62,340 nucleotides of DNA from Vibrio xiamenensis (GCF_900100015.1 NZ_FNDD01000034.1:1-62340), one strand, 5' to 3'; shown: positions 36,069 through 45,818, counted from the first letter of the stretch. Notes: generated by a model from the letters alone, not told the origin. Program-made: numbers and translations.

Positions 36069-36919
36069 TAGTGGAAAAAGCAAAAGCGTATTGGCAGTTG
36101 GCGCGAATGGATCGGCCAATTGGCACACTTTTGTTACTTTGGCCAACGCTCTGGGCGTTAATTTTAGCCGCCCAAGGTTTACCTGATTTCAAAGTGTTAC
36201 TGGTATTTGTTGCCGGTGTTGTACTGATGCGTGCGGCGGGGTGTGTGATTAATGACTTTGCTGATCGTAAAGTGGATGGCTTTGTTAAGCGCACCGAGCA
36301 GAGGCCACTGCCTGCTGGATTGGTTACCGCCAAAGAGGCAATGGCGCTATTTTTAGTGCTAGGGAGCATCTCGTTTTTGCTGGTGTTAACCATGAATCCG
36401 CTGACGATCAAGTTGTCGTTTGCCGGGATCGTACTGGCATTCATCTACCCGTTTATGAAGCGTTATACTCATCTGCCGCAGATCTTTCTAGGCTTGGCGT
36501 TTAGTTGGTCGATTCCTATGGCTTGGGCGGCGCAGGCGAATGAAGTGCCTGCGATGGTATGGTTTGTTTTTGTTATCAACGCATTATGGACGGTGGCTTA
36601 CGATACTCAATATGCAATGGTCGACCGCGACGACGATTTAAAAATCGGTATCAAATCGACGGCTATTTTATTTGGTCGCTTCGATAAAATGATCATCGGC
36701 GCCTTGCAGTTGGTCACGCTAGTGATGCTGATGGCTCTGGGATCGTTTTATCAGTTGGGAGCAAGCTATTACTGGTGTCTGCTTGTTGCCGCGGCGCTGT
36801 TTGTGTTTCAGCAGCACTTAATTCGCCACCGTGAGCGCAACTTGTGTTTCCAAGCCTTCCTCAATAACAATTACGTCGGAATGGCGATTGCTGGTGGTTT
36901 ACTGCTGGCGTTTTGGTAA
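36065..36919 (+). CDS. ubiA: 4-hydroxybenzoate octaprenyltransferase
   Basis: This 284-aa polytopic prenyltransferase has the two Asp-rich motifs NDFADRKVDG and YDTQYAMVDRDDD that bind the polyprenyl diphosphate-magnesium complex, plus eight to nine membrane helices. It attaches the prenyl tail to the product of UbiC; the two genes are translationally coupled. Confidence 0.97.
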   Translation: MIVEKAKAYWQLARMDRPIGTLLLLWPTLWALILAAQGLPDFKVLLVFVAGVVLMRAAGCVINDFADRKVDGFVKRTEQRPLPAGLVTAKEAMALFLVLGSISFLLVLTMNPLTIKLSFAGIVLAFIYPFMKRYTHLPQIFLGLAFSWSIPMAWAAQANEVPAMVWFVFVINALWTVAYDTQYAMVDRDDDLKIGIKSTAILFGRFDKMIIGALQLVTLVMLMALGSFYQLGASYYWCLLVAAALFVFQQHLIRHRERNLCFQAFLNNNYVGMAIAGGLLLAFW

Positions 36920-36967
36920 GTTATTGGCACAGGCAGCTTGGTAGTGAACCTGATTAAGCTTGAAAAG

Positions 36968-36996
36968 AAAAGGCATCCATAAGGATGCCTTTTTTG
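36968..36996. terminator. terminator between ubiA and plsB
   Basis: The stem AGGCATCC / GGATGCCT with an ATAA loop sits between A-rich and T-rich flanks and serves the convergent genes on both sides. Confidence 0.88.
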
Positions 36997-37009
36997 TGTT
37001 TCAACGTGA

Positions 37010-39457
37010 TTAACTTTCTAATCCGTCGCAGGTTTCACCCGCGCGGCAGATACTTTCTTGAATCGTGAGGCGCACTTCGGGGTAGAGCAGACCATACAGC
37101 TGCTGCGCCAATAGCGCGCTCTTGTCTTGATTCACATTGCCATCGCTATCGAGATAACCTTGCTGTTTCAATGTCGTAAACATGGCTGAGAACACGCCTT
37201 TATCAAAGAATTCCGGTGCGTTAATACCATGCAAGCGGCCAAGACGCTGAGCGATTTCTTGGCTCATCTTCTCAAGATCCGCTTTACCCACTTCTGGGCT
37301 AGAGGCAAGCAGATTGAGGGTGATGGCGTAGCGTTGTAAGGTTTCCGAAATCGTTCTACCCAACAGCATCAGCACTTGAGTATTGGATTGGTTAATCGCC
37401 ACTTGTTCGCCTTCGATACTGATGATGCCCTGCTCATCAAGTTCAGCTAAGTATGCACTCACCATCTCATCCAAGTTCTCTTGCTCTAGGCCAAGGAACA
37501 GCTCTTGTTTTAGGAACGGGAAGATGCGCGCTACCGTCGCTTGAATATCACCAAGTGTTGCCGATTGCTGACGAATCAGAATTTGCGCTATCAGCGAAGG
37601 AATCGCAAACAGATGGATAATGTTGTTGCGATAGTAAGTCATCAGAATCGACTGGTTACGGTCAAGCGAGATGATGTCGCCCATAATGTCCGATTCAACC
37701 ACAAACTTATCCAGTGAAATGGCGTGATCCACTAACTCTTCGGCGGTTTTATTCGGCACCGTATAAGTGTTGGAATAACGCACATTACGCAGCAGTGACA
37801 GGTAGCTTTCAATTTGCTTAATTAAGCTATCGCGAGACAAAGCGCGTTGACGTGATGCAAGCAGCGCAGTGGCGCATAAGGTCAGGGCGTTGGCGGCGGC
37901 AGCATCGTTAATATGAGTCATCATCTTGTTGGCCAGCGAGTTGACCACCGGCGTTAACCATTGGGGTTTGCTGGCACCCATCGGGTCAATGTCTTGTGTC
38001 CACTCTGGCGCGTGTTCGTTGAGATAATGATTGAGCGGAATCGGTTCACCAAAGTTCACATAGCCAAGCCCAAAGTTACGTAGCTTACGAATCGTGCGCA
38101 GCACCAAACCCGCGTTTTCTTTCTCTTTGCGCTTACCACGGAGTTCTTTCGCGTAAGTGCTCACTTCCATCACGTGTTCGTAACCGATGTAAACCGGCAC
38201 TAGGGTGACCGGACGATTTAAGCCGCGTAGCATGGCTTGAATCGTCATCGCCAACATCCCAGTTTTAGCACTCAACAAACGTCCAGTGCGTGAACGGCCA
38301 CCTTCACTGAAGTACTCAACTGAGTAGCCTTTAGCAAAGAGTTCAGCCAAGTATTCGCGAAAGATAGTCGAGTAGAGCTTATTACCTTTAAAACTGCGGC
38401 GAATAAAGAATGCACCACCACGGCGGAAAATCGGCCCAGCAGGGAAGAAGTTAAGGTTAATACCGGCCGCGATATGTGGCGGTACCATACCTTCGTGATA
38501 CAGCACATATGAAAGCAGCAGGTAGTCCATATGGCTACGGTGACACGGCACATAGACAATTTCGTGGCCGTCTTGCGCGAGCTTACGCACCGCAGTGGCA
38601 TTATGAATGTGTAGGCCATGGTAGATGCGATTCCATAGCCAGCCTAATAAGCGGTCACCTTTTTTCACTAGTGAATACGAGAAATCCGCGGCAATTTCGT
38701 CCATGATATCGTGCGCTTCTTTGGTGACTTTACTCACCTCGACTTTGCGTGCACGGGCTTCATCGGCGATCACTTTTTCAATCGCTTTAGATTTGATTAA
38801 GCGGTTAAACAGCGCTTGGCGACTTGGCAGGTTCGGACCAGATGCCGCCAGTTTTTGCCTGGAAAAGTGAATTCTTGCAACGCGCGCGAGCTTATGGGCA
38901 ATCGCCTGATCTGTGCCATGGGCATCCGCCATATAACGCAGAGAAACCAATGAGCTTAGACGCACTAAACAATCACGACCGGAGAAGAGCACCGCTTTGG
39001 CTTTTTGTGGACCATTGAGCGGTTTGAGATAGGGTTTTTGTTCCGATTCTTTCCCCGGTTTTCGTCCCCAAAGCACGGTCGCCGGCATCATTTGAATGTC
39101 GAGGTCGCTATTGAACTTATGTAGCTCTAATAATTCCGAAAATTGGCTGATCGACTCTTGCGGTACGTCGTGGTCATTGCCCATCACGGTTGGGCGCGAC
39201 GAGGTGAACACATAGCGTGGGTATTGCTTGCCATCGATTTCTAGTGGCGAGAGTGGATCGGGAAGACCGAGCTTAACCACTTGCTGCTGCAGAGCCAGCA
39301 AATCGACATTGGAGCGAAATGGCATCGCGTACACAATCGGCTTGGTCACGTCGATCTGATGGTCATCGATCGGATTAGATGGAATGGTGGTGCCTTTCAC
39401 TAATAAAGAAACCGGCAGTTTCAATAGCGAGCGAGAGAATGCGTGTCCGGAAGACAT
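37010..39457 (-). CDS. plsB: glycerol-3-phosphate 1-O-acyltransferase PlsB
   Basis: The 815-aa membrane-associated enzyme starts phospholipid synthesis by acylating sn-1 of glycerol-3-phosphate. The acyltransferase block shows VPCHRSHMDYLLLSYVL (HX4D), GGAFFIRR, YFSEGGRSRTGRLL and VPVYIGYEHV. The start at 39457 (MSSGHAFSRSLLKLPVSLLVKGT) fits the family; an in-frame upstream start would add six residues. It is divergent from lexA. Confidence 0.96.
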   Translation of the reverse strand: MSSGHAFSRSLLKLPVSLLVKGTTIPSNPIDDHQIDVTKPIVYAMPFRSNVDLLALQQQVVKLGLPDPLSPLEIDGKQYPRYVFTSSRPTVMGNDHDVPQESISQFSELLELHKFNSDLDIQMMPATVLWGRKPGKESEQKPYLKPLNGPQKAKAVLFSGRDCLVRLSSLVSLRYMADAHGTDQAIAHKLARVARIHFSRQKLAASGPNLPSRQALFNRLIKSKAIEKVIADEARARKVEVSKVTKEAHDIMDEIAADFSYSLVKKGDRLLGWLWNRIYHGLHIHNATAVRKLAQDGHEIVYVPCHRSHMDYLLLSYVLYHEGMVPPHIAAGINLNFFPAGPIFRRGGAFFIRRSFKGNKLYSTIFREYLAELFAKGYSVEYFSEGGRSRTGRLLSAKTGMLAMTIQAMLRGLNRPVTLVPVYIGYEHVMEVSTYAKELRGKRKEKENAGLVLRTIRKLRNFGLGYVNFGEPIPLNHYLNEHAPEWTQDIDPMGASKPQWLTPVVNSLANKMMTHINDAAAANALTLCATALLASRQRALSRDSLIKQIESYLSLLRNVRYSNTYTVPNKTAEELVDHAISLDKFVVESDIMGDIISLDRNQSILMTYYRNNIIHLFAIPSLIAQILIRQQSATLGDIQATVARIFPFLKQELFLGLEQENLDEMVSAYLAELDEQGIISIEGEQVAINQSNTQVLMLLGRTISETLQRYAITLNLLASSPEVGKADLEKMSQEIAQRLGRLHGINAPEFFDKGVFSAMFTTLKQQGYLDSDGNVNQDKSALLAQQLYGLLYPEVRLTIQESICRAGETCDGLES

Positions 39458-39798
39458 AAAGCTTTTTAGCCTCAAAATTAGTTAATACGCTTGAATGCGT
39501 TAAAACGCAGGGTTGACCACTGTAATATTGTGGTTGCAAGCAGACATTTTTAGCGAGCAAGAATACCAGAAACTGGTCTAACCTTTTACTTCTTATTTAT
39601 GGAGGAACACGGCAAATTTACATCATTTCGCCGCTTTTATTCCTAAGTTACTGAATTGGATGTAGGTTCTTTGTGCGCAAATATCAACCATCGCATGAAT
39701 AAAAGTGCTGGGAGATAGGCAAGTACTTGCTTACCTGAAGTGGAGTGGCGGTAAGAATACCTAAAAAACAAGCAATTGGCGTTGCATTTCATCGATTA

Positions 39799-39834
39799 CT
39801 GGATATACTCACAGTTGACTGTATAAAAAGACAG
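39799..39834 (+). promoter_or_regulatory. two SOS (LexA) boxes upstream of lexA
   Basis: CTGGATATACTCACAG at 39799-39814 and CTGTATAAAAAGACAG at 39819-39834 match CTGT-N8-ACAG. The second ends 7 bp before the lexA ATG. Two boxes ahead of lexA is also the E. coli arrangement and gives tight autoregulation. Confidence 0.92.
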
Positions 39835-39841
39835 GTAAACT

Positions 39842-40462
39842 ATGAAGCCTTTAACGCCCCGCCAGCAACAAGTGTTCGACCTTATCAGAAGCAAGATCGA
39901 TGATACAGGTATGCCACCAACTCGTGCTGAGATCGCACGTGAACTTGGTTTCCGTTCCGCTAACGCGGCGGAAGAGCACCTTAAAGCGCTGGCTAGAAAA
40001 CAAGTAATCGAAATTATCCCTGGTGCCTCACGTGGCATTCGTATTCTCCTCGATAACGCAGCTAATGAAGACCAGGGTTTACCTCTGATTGGTCAAGTCG
40101 CGGCTGGTGAACCGATTTTGGCTCAAGAGCATGTCGAAGCACACTATCAAGTTGATGCTTCTATGTTCAAGCCTCAAGCTGACTTCTTACTTCGCGTTCA
40201 AGGTGAAAGTATGAAAGACATCGGCATTATGGATGGCGACCTTCTAGCAGTACATAAAACTCAAGATGTACGTGACGGCCAAGTAGTTGTGGCCCGCGTC
40301 GACGACGACGTAACGGTTAAGCGCCTTGAACGTAAAGGTTCGACCGTGTTGCTTCACGCAGAAAACCAAGAGTTTGCGCCGATTAAAGTCGACTTAACCA
40401 GTCAACACCTGACAATCGAAGGCTTGGCCGTCGGTATTATTCGTAATACAGATTGGATGTGA
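39842..40462 (+). CDS. lexA: SOS repressor LexA
   Basis: The 206-aa repressor has the N-terminal winged helix (MKPLTPRQQQVFDLIRSKIDDTGMPPTRAEIARELGF), the Ala-Gly self-cleavage site in QVAAGEPI, the catalytic Ser in QGESMKDIGI and Lys in VTVKRLERKG. RecA filaments trigger its self-cleavage and derepress DNA repair genes. In E. coli dinF follows directly; here an extra gene and a separate Fur-type promoter lie between lexA and dinF. Confidence 0.97.
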   Translation: MKPLTPRQQQVFDLIRSKIDDTGMPPTRAEIARELGFRSANAAEEHLKALARKQVIEIIPGASRGIRILLDNAANEDQGLPLIGQVAAGEPILAQEHVEAHYQVDASMFKPQADFLLRVQGESMKDIGIMDGDLLAVHKTQDVRDGQVVVARVDDDVTVKRLERKGSTVLLHAENQEFAPIKVDLTSQHLTIEGLAVGIIRNTDWM

Positions 40463-40475
40463 TAAAAATAGTTAT

Positions 40476-40523
40476 TGATATCTATTCTCAATAACTTGTC
40501 TCTTCAAACGATAACCATTATCA
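40476..40523 (+). promoter_or_regulatory. two putative Fur boxes upstream of the methyltransferase gene
   Basis: TGATATCTATTCTCA at 40476-40490 (11 of 14 matches to the 7-1-7 core TGATAAT-N-ATTATCA) and CGATAACCATTATCA at 40509-40523 (12 of 14). The second is strong. They would place the methyltransferase and perhaps dinF under iron control. Confidence 0.6.
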
Positions 40524-40553
40524 TCTTTTCATGTTCGATGGAGGAAGATGATA

Positions 40554-41381
40554 ATGGTCACTTCTCAAAATCCTAATCGCGTTACTGCTGATAAAGCGCA
40601 CTATCAGATCCCGGCGAATTTGCTCAAACCTATGTGGTTACGGAGTCAAGAGAGCCTATTAGATAATGGGCTTGTTTACGATCCTATTGCAGCCAATGCT
40701 TGCCAGCGCTGTTATCTTGCTCCCGATTGTTTATCTGGTGATGTGGCGCAAAAACAGCTGTTGCATGTCACCTTGACGCGTTTATGTGACGAAAAAATCA
40801 GTGATTTTATTGCTCGCCATCCCGATGCATGGGTGATTAATGTTGGCGCTGGGCTTGATACACGTTTTTACCGTGTTGATAACGGCCGGTGTCACTGGAT
40901 TGAACTCGACGTCACCGAACATCTTATCTGGCGGCAAAAGCTGTTTCATCGTAGCGAACGTTACAAACATGTCTGCGGTAGTGTGGAAGATCTCACTTGG
41001 CTTGAGCAGGTTGAGGTTCCGCAAAATACCCCGCTGCTCATCGTGTGTGAGCATGCTTTGCTTGATTGCACTCAGTCGCAAGTGGCGAAGTTTGTTCAAG
41101 CGCTCGGACACCAGTTTGAGAACGCCTGCGGCTGCTTTGTGGTGGCGGGGGATTTATGTGGTAACCGCTACGGCCAGAAATTGGGCTCTGAATCTTATGC
41201 TCATGGTTTTGCTCAGCCTCATCAAGCTTTGCTGAATTATTTGCCGTGGGTACGTTGGAGCCAAAGTTTCTCACCGCTGGATCGCCAATGTGAACGTTGG
41301 CGCTTATGGCAGCGTTGCTTAAGGCGGTTTCCTTCATTAAAACAAAGGCTCACGCCAGTTTTAGTTCAGCTTCGATGGTGA
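40554..41381 (+). CDS. class I SAM-dependent methyltransferase, LCM/Ppm1-type
   Basis: The 275-aa protein has INVGAGLDTRFYRVDNGRCHWIELDVTEHLIWRQKL, the pattern of leucine-carboxyl-methyltransferase-like O-methyltransferases that act on natural products. GGAGGA lies 8 bases before ATG 40554; an ATG at 40548 is too close to it. Two putative Fur boxes lie upstream and a MATE exporter follows 42 bp downstream, so modification and export of an iron-related small molecule is an attractive but untested idea. Confidence 0.8.
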   Translation: MVTSQNPNRVTADKAHYQIPANLLKPMWLRSQESLLDNGLVYDPIAANACQRCYLAPDCLSGDVAQKQLLHVTLTRLCDEKISDFIARHPDAWVINVGAGLDTRFYRVDNGRCHWIELDVTEHLIWRQKLFHRSERYKHVCGSVEDLTWLEQVEVPQNTPLLIVCEHALLDCTQSQVAKFVQALGHQFENACGCFVVAGDLCGNRYGQKLGSESYAHGFAQPHQALLNYLPWVRWSQSFSPLDRQCERWRLWQRCLRRFPSLKQRLTPVLVQLRW

Positions 41382-41423
41382 TCCAGTTACACTCTTGATT
41401 GGTTTAATCAACTGAGTGTTGCT

Positions 41424-42758
41424 GTGCAAGTCCTTCCAACCCTTCTCGATCGTGCCATGCATAAGAAAGTCCTTATGCTGGCGATCCCTATGGTGCTTTC
41501 CAACATTACCGTTCCTTTGCTTGGCTTGGTCGATGCAGCCGTCATTGGTCACCTTGAGCATGCTTATTATCTTGGCGGTGTGGCTTTGGGCAGTACCATG
41601 CTTAGCGTGACATTCTGGCTATTAGGATTTCTGCGCATGTCGACCACTGGCTTAACCGCGCAAGCCTATGGTGCAGATAACCTCAAGCAACTTGCATTAG
41701 TGTTAATTCAAGGTTTGGCGATGGCACTTGGCTTTGCGCTGGTGTTTTTATTGCTGAAACCTTGGCTGGCTGATAGGGTTTTCTCTTGGAGCGATGCCAG
41801 CCAAGATGTGAAGTTTTATGGTCACCAATATTTCGCGATTCGTGCTTGGAGCGCGCCAGCGGCGCTGAGTAATTTTGTGCTACTTGGTTGGCTGCTTGGC
41901 ACACAAAATAGCCGTGCGCCAATGTGGATGGTGATCATTTCCAATCTCACCAATATCCTACTGGATGTGTGGTTTGTTGTCGGGCTGGATTGGAAAGTGC
42001 AAGGTGCTGCGCTGGCATCGGTTATCTCCGATTACACCGCGATGGCGTTTGCACTATGTTGTGTTATCAACACCTGGCGACGCCAAGCTATGCCAGCTCT
42101 AGCGGCGGTTATTCGCGATATGGCAAACGACATTGGACGTTTTATTAAGCTTAATCGCGATATCTTTTTACGCTCGCTATGCTTGCAAGCGGCATTTAGC
42201 TTTATGACATTTCAAGGCGCCAGTTTTGGCGATGATATCGTCGCTGCCAACGCCGTTCTAATGAGCTTTTTAATGATCATTTCCTACGGTATGGATGGCT
42301 TTGCTTACGCCATGGAGGCCTTGGTCGGTAAAGCTATTGGGGCAAAAAATCGCAGCGAGCTCAGCGTATCGATGCTAGGCACCAGCTTTTGGGGTGTGGT
42401 TATTTGTACGTTATTGGCGCTGGTTTTTGCATTTGCCGGTGAGTGGCTGATCAAACTGATCACCGATATTCCCGTTGTTCAGCAGCAGGCGAAAGTTTAC
42501 TTGCCTTGGCTAGTGGCGATGCCGTTAGTTTCGATGTGGTGCTTTCTGCTCGATGGCGTGTTTATTGGCGCGACCAAAGGCCGCGAAATGCGCAATGGAA
42601 TGGTGGTGGCAGCGAGCTGTTTCTTTATTGTTTACTACGCCTGTTCGAGTTGGGGCAACCATGCACTGTGGCTGGCGATGTTAAGCTTTATGGCGATGCG
42701 TGGTCTTAGTTTGGCGTGGGTGATGTGGCGTCAGTGGCATCAAGGCCGCTTTATCTAA
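41424..42758 (+). CDS. dinF: MATE-family efflux transporter, DinF type
   Basis: This 444-aa protein with 12 membrane helices contains LAIPMVLSNITVPLLGLVDAAVIGHLEHAYYLGGVALGS, strongly DinF-like. The start is a GTG; ATG 41457 (MHKKVLMLAIPM) is an alternative that drops 11 residues. In E. coli dinF is co-transcribed with lexA and SOS-induced; here the intervening methyltransferase gene and putative Fur boxes suggest an added or different control. Confidence 0.88.
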   Translation: MQVLPTLLDRAMHKKVLMLAIPMVLSNITVPLLGLVDAAVIGHLEHAYYLGGVALGSTMLSVTFWLLGFLRMSTTGLTAQAYGADNLKQLALVLIQGLAMALGFALVFLLLKPWLADRVFSWSDASQDVKFYGHQYFAIRAWSAPAALSNFVLLGWLLGTQNSRAPMWMVIISNLTNILLDVWFVVGLDWKVQGAALASVISDYTAMAFALCCVINTWRRQAMPALAAVIRDMANDIGRFIKLNRDIFLRSLCLQAAFSFMTFQGASFGDDIVAANAVLMSFLMIISYGMDGFAYAMEALVGKAIGAKNRSELSVSMLGTSFWGVVICTLLALVFAFAGEWLIKLITDIPVVQQQAKVYLPWLVAMPLVSMWCFLLDGVFIGATKGREMRNGMVVAASCFFIVYYACSSWGNHALWLAMLSFMAMRGLSLAWVMWRQWHQGRFI

Positions 42759-42789
42759 TTTGATCGTTGTTGCGAGAATTTGCTGAAAT

Positions 42790-42820
42790 AAAAATGCCGC
42801 CAATATTGGCGGCATTTTTG
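42790..42820. terminator. terminator between dinF and sthA
   Basis: The stem AAATGCCGCCA / TGGCGGCATTT with an ATAT loop has A and T flanks and serves both convergent genes. Confidence 0.92.
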
Positions 42821-42834
42821 TGCTTAACGGGTGA

Positions 42835-44235
42835 CTAAAACAGTCGATTCAAACCGTTAAGGGCAGCAACGCGATACGCTTCTGCCATGGTTGGATAGTT
42901 AAAGGTCGTGTTGACGAAATATTCGATGGTATTGGCTTCGCCTTTTTGTTCCATGATCGCCTGGCCGATATGAATGATCTCGGCGGCGCGTTCACCAAAG
43001 CAGTGAATACCAAGAATTTCTTTGGTTTCACGATGGAACAGCAGCTTGAGGCTACCAACATCTTTGCCGGCAATTTGCGCGCGAGCTAGGTGTTTAAACG
43101 AAGAACGACCCACTTCATAAGGCACTTTGGCTGCAGTTAGCTCTTGTTCGGTTTTACCCACTGAACTGATTTCCGGAATGGTATAAATGCCAGTTGGAAT
43201 GTCTTCAATCAAGAAACCTTGCGCTTGACCTTGAGCTATCGCTTGAGCAACAAAACGCCCTTGGTCATACGCGGCGCTGGCAAGGCTTGGATAGCCAATC
43301 ACATCGCCGACCGCATAAATATGATCGACTTCGGTTTGATAGTTGGTGTTGACTTTGACTTGTCCACGCGAGTCAGAAGCTAAGCCCACCGCTTCTAAAT
43401 TGAGCTTATCGGTATTACCGGTGCGTCCATTGGCGTAGAGCAAGCAATCGGCTTTCATTTTCTTGCCTGATTGCAAATGCACAATCACGCCATCATCGGT
43501 GCCTTCGACTTTCTCGTAAGTTTCATCATTACGAATGACTACGCCGTTATTCCAGAAATGGTAGGAAAGGGCATCGGAAACTTCATTATCCAAAAATGAC
43601 AGCAGGCGGTCGCGAGTATTGACCAAATCGGTTTTCACGCCAAGGCCGCGAAAGATTGAGGCATACTCACAACCGATCACACCTGCACCATAAATGATGA
43701 TATGACGCGGGTCGTGTTTGAGGCTCAAAATCGAATCGCTGTCGTAAACGCGATCATGAGTGAAATCGACATCTTTCGGGTGATAAGGACGAGAGCCCGT
43801 CGCAATCACAAACTTATCAGCGGTGTAGTGCTCAACGGTGGCGTCAGATTTGGTTACTGCAACGGTATGAGTGTCGGTGAACACCGCGGTTCCAAATATA
43901 AGCGTACATTGATTGCGGTCGTAAAAGCCTTGGCGCAAGCGGGTTTGCTTGTCGATGACCGATTTGGCGTGACTCAAAATGTCCGAAAATGTGGCGTGAA
44001 CGTTAGGTTGATTTTTACTAAACAGCGGATTGCTATTAAATTCAATAATACGGCTAACGGCATGACGCAGAGCTTTGGAAGGAATGGTGCCCCAGTGAGT
44101 ACAACCACCACCGATGCTGCTCTCTTTTTCTATCACTGCGACATTAAGACCAGCTTTGGTTAGACCCATAGCTGCGCCTTCGCCGCCTGGACCACTACCA
44201 ATTACGATGACATCAAAATGGTTGGTCTGCGTCAT
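42835..44235 (-). CDS. sthA: soluble pyridine nucleotide transhydrogenase
   Basis: This 466-aa FAD enzyme transfers hydride from NADPH to NAD. It has the Rossmann IGSGPGGEGAAMG, a second GAGVIGCEYASIFRGLG and AVGDVIGYPSLASAAYDQGR. In the position of the redox disulfide it has GGGCTHWGTIPSKAL, with Thr replacing the second Cys of related dihydrolipoamide dehydrogenases, which is the known SthA signature. It is divergent from fabR. Confidence 0.96.
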   Translation of the reverse strand: MTQTNHFDVIVIGSGPGGEGAAMGLTKAGLNVAVIEKESSIGGGCTHWGTIPSKALRHAVSRIIEFNSNPLFSKNQPNVHATFSDILSHAKSVIDKQTRLRQGFYDRNQCTLIFGTAVFTDTHTVAVTKSDATVEHYTADKFVIATGSRPYHPKDVDFTHDRVYDSDSILSLKHDPRHIIIYGAGVIGCEYASIFRGLGVKTDLVNTRDRLLSFLDNEVSDALSYHFWNNGVVIRNDETYEKVEGTDDGVIVHLQSGKKMKADCLLYANGRTGNTDKLNLEAVGLASDSRGQVKVNTNYQTEVDHIYAVGDVIGYPSLASAAYDQGRFVAQAIAQGQAQGFLIEDIPTGIYTIPEISSVGKTEQELTAAKVPYEVGRSSFKHLARAQIAGKDVGSLKLLFHRETKEILGIHCFGERAAEIIHIGQAIMEQKGEANTIEYFVNTTFNYPTMAEAYRVAALNGLNRLF

Positions 44236-44521
44236 AATTTAATCCTTGTTATAGGTTGTAACATTGCTGTAGCGAGATTTTAACTGATATACCATTATGG
44301 TAAATGAACGGCATGGCAGACAGTGGAGGGGATCACGGAGTTTGTAGCGAAGTTGAAAAAAGCGATGGATTATCAGACGGATTGCGCGTGAGCGATTGAA
44401 AAAATGGCCAAACTGGTTTTAATTGAGAGTCGGATTAGAAGCTTTATGTTTTACGCTTATTTCCTGTCGGGAATCGCGGTATATTAGTGCTAAATCCGAA
44501 TACAACAATGAAATGAAGTCC

Positions 44522-45160
44522 ATGGGAATCCGCGCTCAACAAAAAGAAAAAACTCGTCGTTCGCTTATTGATGCGGCATTCAGTCAACTGAGCGCCGATC
44601 GCAGCTTTTCCAATTTAAGCTTACGGGAAGTCGCTCGAGAAGCGGGGATTGCGCCAACATCGTTTTATCGCCATTTTAAAGACATGGATGAACTGGGATT
44701 AACCATGGTTGATGAAGGTGGTTTATTGCTTCGTCAGTTGATGCGTCAAGCTCGGCAGAGAATTGTCAAAGAAGGCAGTGTAATTCGAACGTCGGTTGAA
44801 ACTTTTATGGAATTCATCGAGAGTAGCCCCAACGTATTTCGTTTGTTACTGCGCGAGCGCTCTGGAACATCGGCTGAATTTCGCGCTGCAGTTGCACGAG
44901 AAATTCAGCATTTTGTTGCCGAATTAAGTGAATATTTGATTACCACGGGTGTGACAAGGGAAGAGGCTTATGCGCAAGCAGAAGCGTCCGTCACCCTAGT
45001 GTTTAGTTCAGGTGCAGAAGTGCTGGATTTAGAGCGCCGTGAACGCGATGAATTGGCGGAGCGCTTAATCATACAGTTACGAATGATCGCGAAAGGGGCT
45101 CACTGGTATAGAAAAGAACGTGAACGTCATCGTAATCGTATAAAAGGTGGATTAGATTAA
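44522..45160 (+). CDS. fabR: TetR-family fatty-acid regulator FabR
   Basis: The 212-aa repressor starts MGIRAQQKEKTRRSLIDAAFSQLSADRSFSNLSLREVAREAGIAPTSFYRHFKDMDELGLTMVDE, matching E. coli FabR. It represses unsaturated fatty-acid synthesis genes (fabA, fabB) in response to the acyl pool. Other in-frame ATGs exist upstream, but 44522 fits the family. Its stop overlaps the yijD start by one base. Confidence 0.94.
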   Translation: MGIRAQQKEKTRRSLIDAAFSQLSADRSFSNLSLREVAREAGIAPTSFYRHFKDMDELGLTMVDEGGLLLRQLMRQARQRIVKEGSVIRTSVETFMEFIESSPNVFRLLLRERSGTSAEFRAAVAREIQHFVAELSEYLITTGVTREEAYAQAEASVTLVFSSGAEVLDLERRERDELAERLIIQLRMIAKGAHWYRKERERHRNRIKGGLD

Positions 45161-45531
45161 TGTCGAACGAAAACAACCAAGTAGAACGTGGTTCAGAAAG
45201 AAAGACTCTTATTTTGGCGTTGATCGCTGGTATGTGTGGTGATGCGTTATTGTCATGGTTAACGATGAGCGAAATTTCCTTCTCTATTTTTCCGCTGATC
45301 GCTTTGGTTCTTGCAGTGCAAGCACTGTATCAAGAATATCTTCGTCATCCGGTTTCAGAGGACATTCCTTTGGTTGGATTAGCGTGTTTCTTTGTCGGAG
45401 CGTTTGGTCACTCCGCATTTCTTAAAGCGCAATACCCAGAGGCAGGTTCGAATTTCTTCTCGATCATGGTCTCGTTGTTACTGCTGTTATGGGTAGGCTA
45501 TCGAATGGGCTACATTGGCCGCAGAGACTAA
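45160..45531 (+). CDS. yijD: YijD family membrane protein
   Basis: This 123-aa protein has four hydrophobic segments (TLILALIAGMCGDALLSWL, ISFSIFPLIALVLAVQALY, VGLACFFVGAFGHSAF, FSIMVSLLLLLWVGY). It matches YijD, which sits between fabR and trmA in enterobacteria. Here the mobile island lies immediately downstream. Function unknown. Confidence 0.9.
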   Translation: MSNENNQVERGSERKTLILALIAGMCGDALLSWLTMSEISFSIFPLIALVLAVQALYQEYLRHPVSEDIPLVGLACFFVGAFGHSAFLKAQYPEAGSNFFSIMVSLLLLLWVGYRMGYIGRRD

Positions 45532-45534
45532 AAC

Positions 45535-45562
45535 AAAAAACGAGCCTTTTGGCTCGTTTTTC
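45535..45562 (+). terminator. terminator after yijD
   Basis: The stem CGAGCC-TTTT-GGCTCG is flanked by an A run and a T run. A second weaker hairpin (CCACC / GGTGG followed by seven Ts) lies at 45569-45593, just outside the island boundary. Confidence 0.85.
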
Positions 45563-45600
45563 TTAAAGCCACCATTAATACGGTGGTTTTTTTATGTCTA

Positions 45601-45646
45601 CTACGCTTTTCTTTCCAGCATCACACCCGCTTCCATATGGTGGGTA
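45601..45646 (-). mobile_element. island end distal to trmA, with displaced trmA 3' end
   Basis: The minus strand encodes HHMEAGVMLERKA followed by TAG, an in-frame TrmA C-terminus without the rest of the gene. Its 45623-45646 core is identical to 56973-56996 except for one base. I read it as the original chromosomal end of trmA, pushed 11 kb away when the island integrated. Confidence 0.85.
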
Positions 45647-45775
45647 AATAAAAGCTTTAGTTTTATTGTGTCTAATGAAATCTATTAGTGTGCTGTAACC
45701 TATTGTTTTTATACTGTTGCTTTCTTTTTATTGTCTATTAATGTCTTAAGTCTTACTATTGAATCTTACATTTTG

Positions 45776-45795
45776 CCGTACCCCAAGCCGTACCC
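45776..45795 (+). repeat. putative integrase arm site, left
   Basis: CCGTACCCCAAGCCGTACCC contains two direct CCGTACCC units 12 bp apart. The same 20-bp block with one change occurs in the same orientation near the other end of the island (56893-56912). This suits integrase arm-type binding sites. Confidence 0.65.
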
Positions 45796-45818
45796 GGCGT
45801 GACAGGGAGTAGCTAGTC

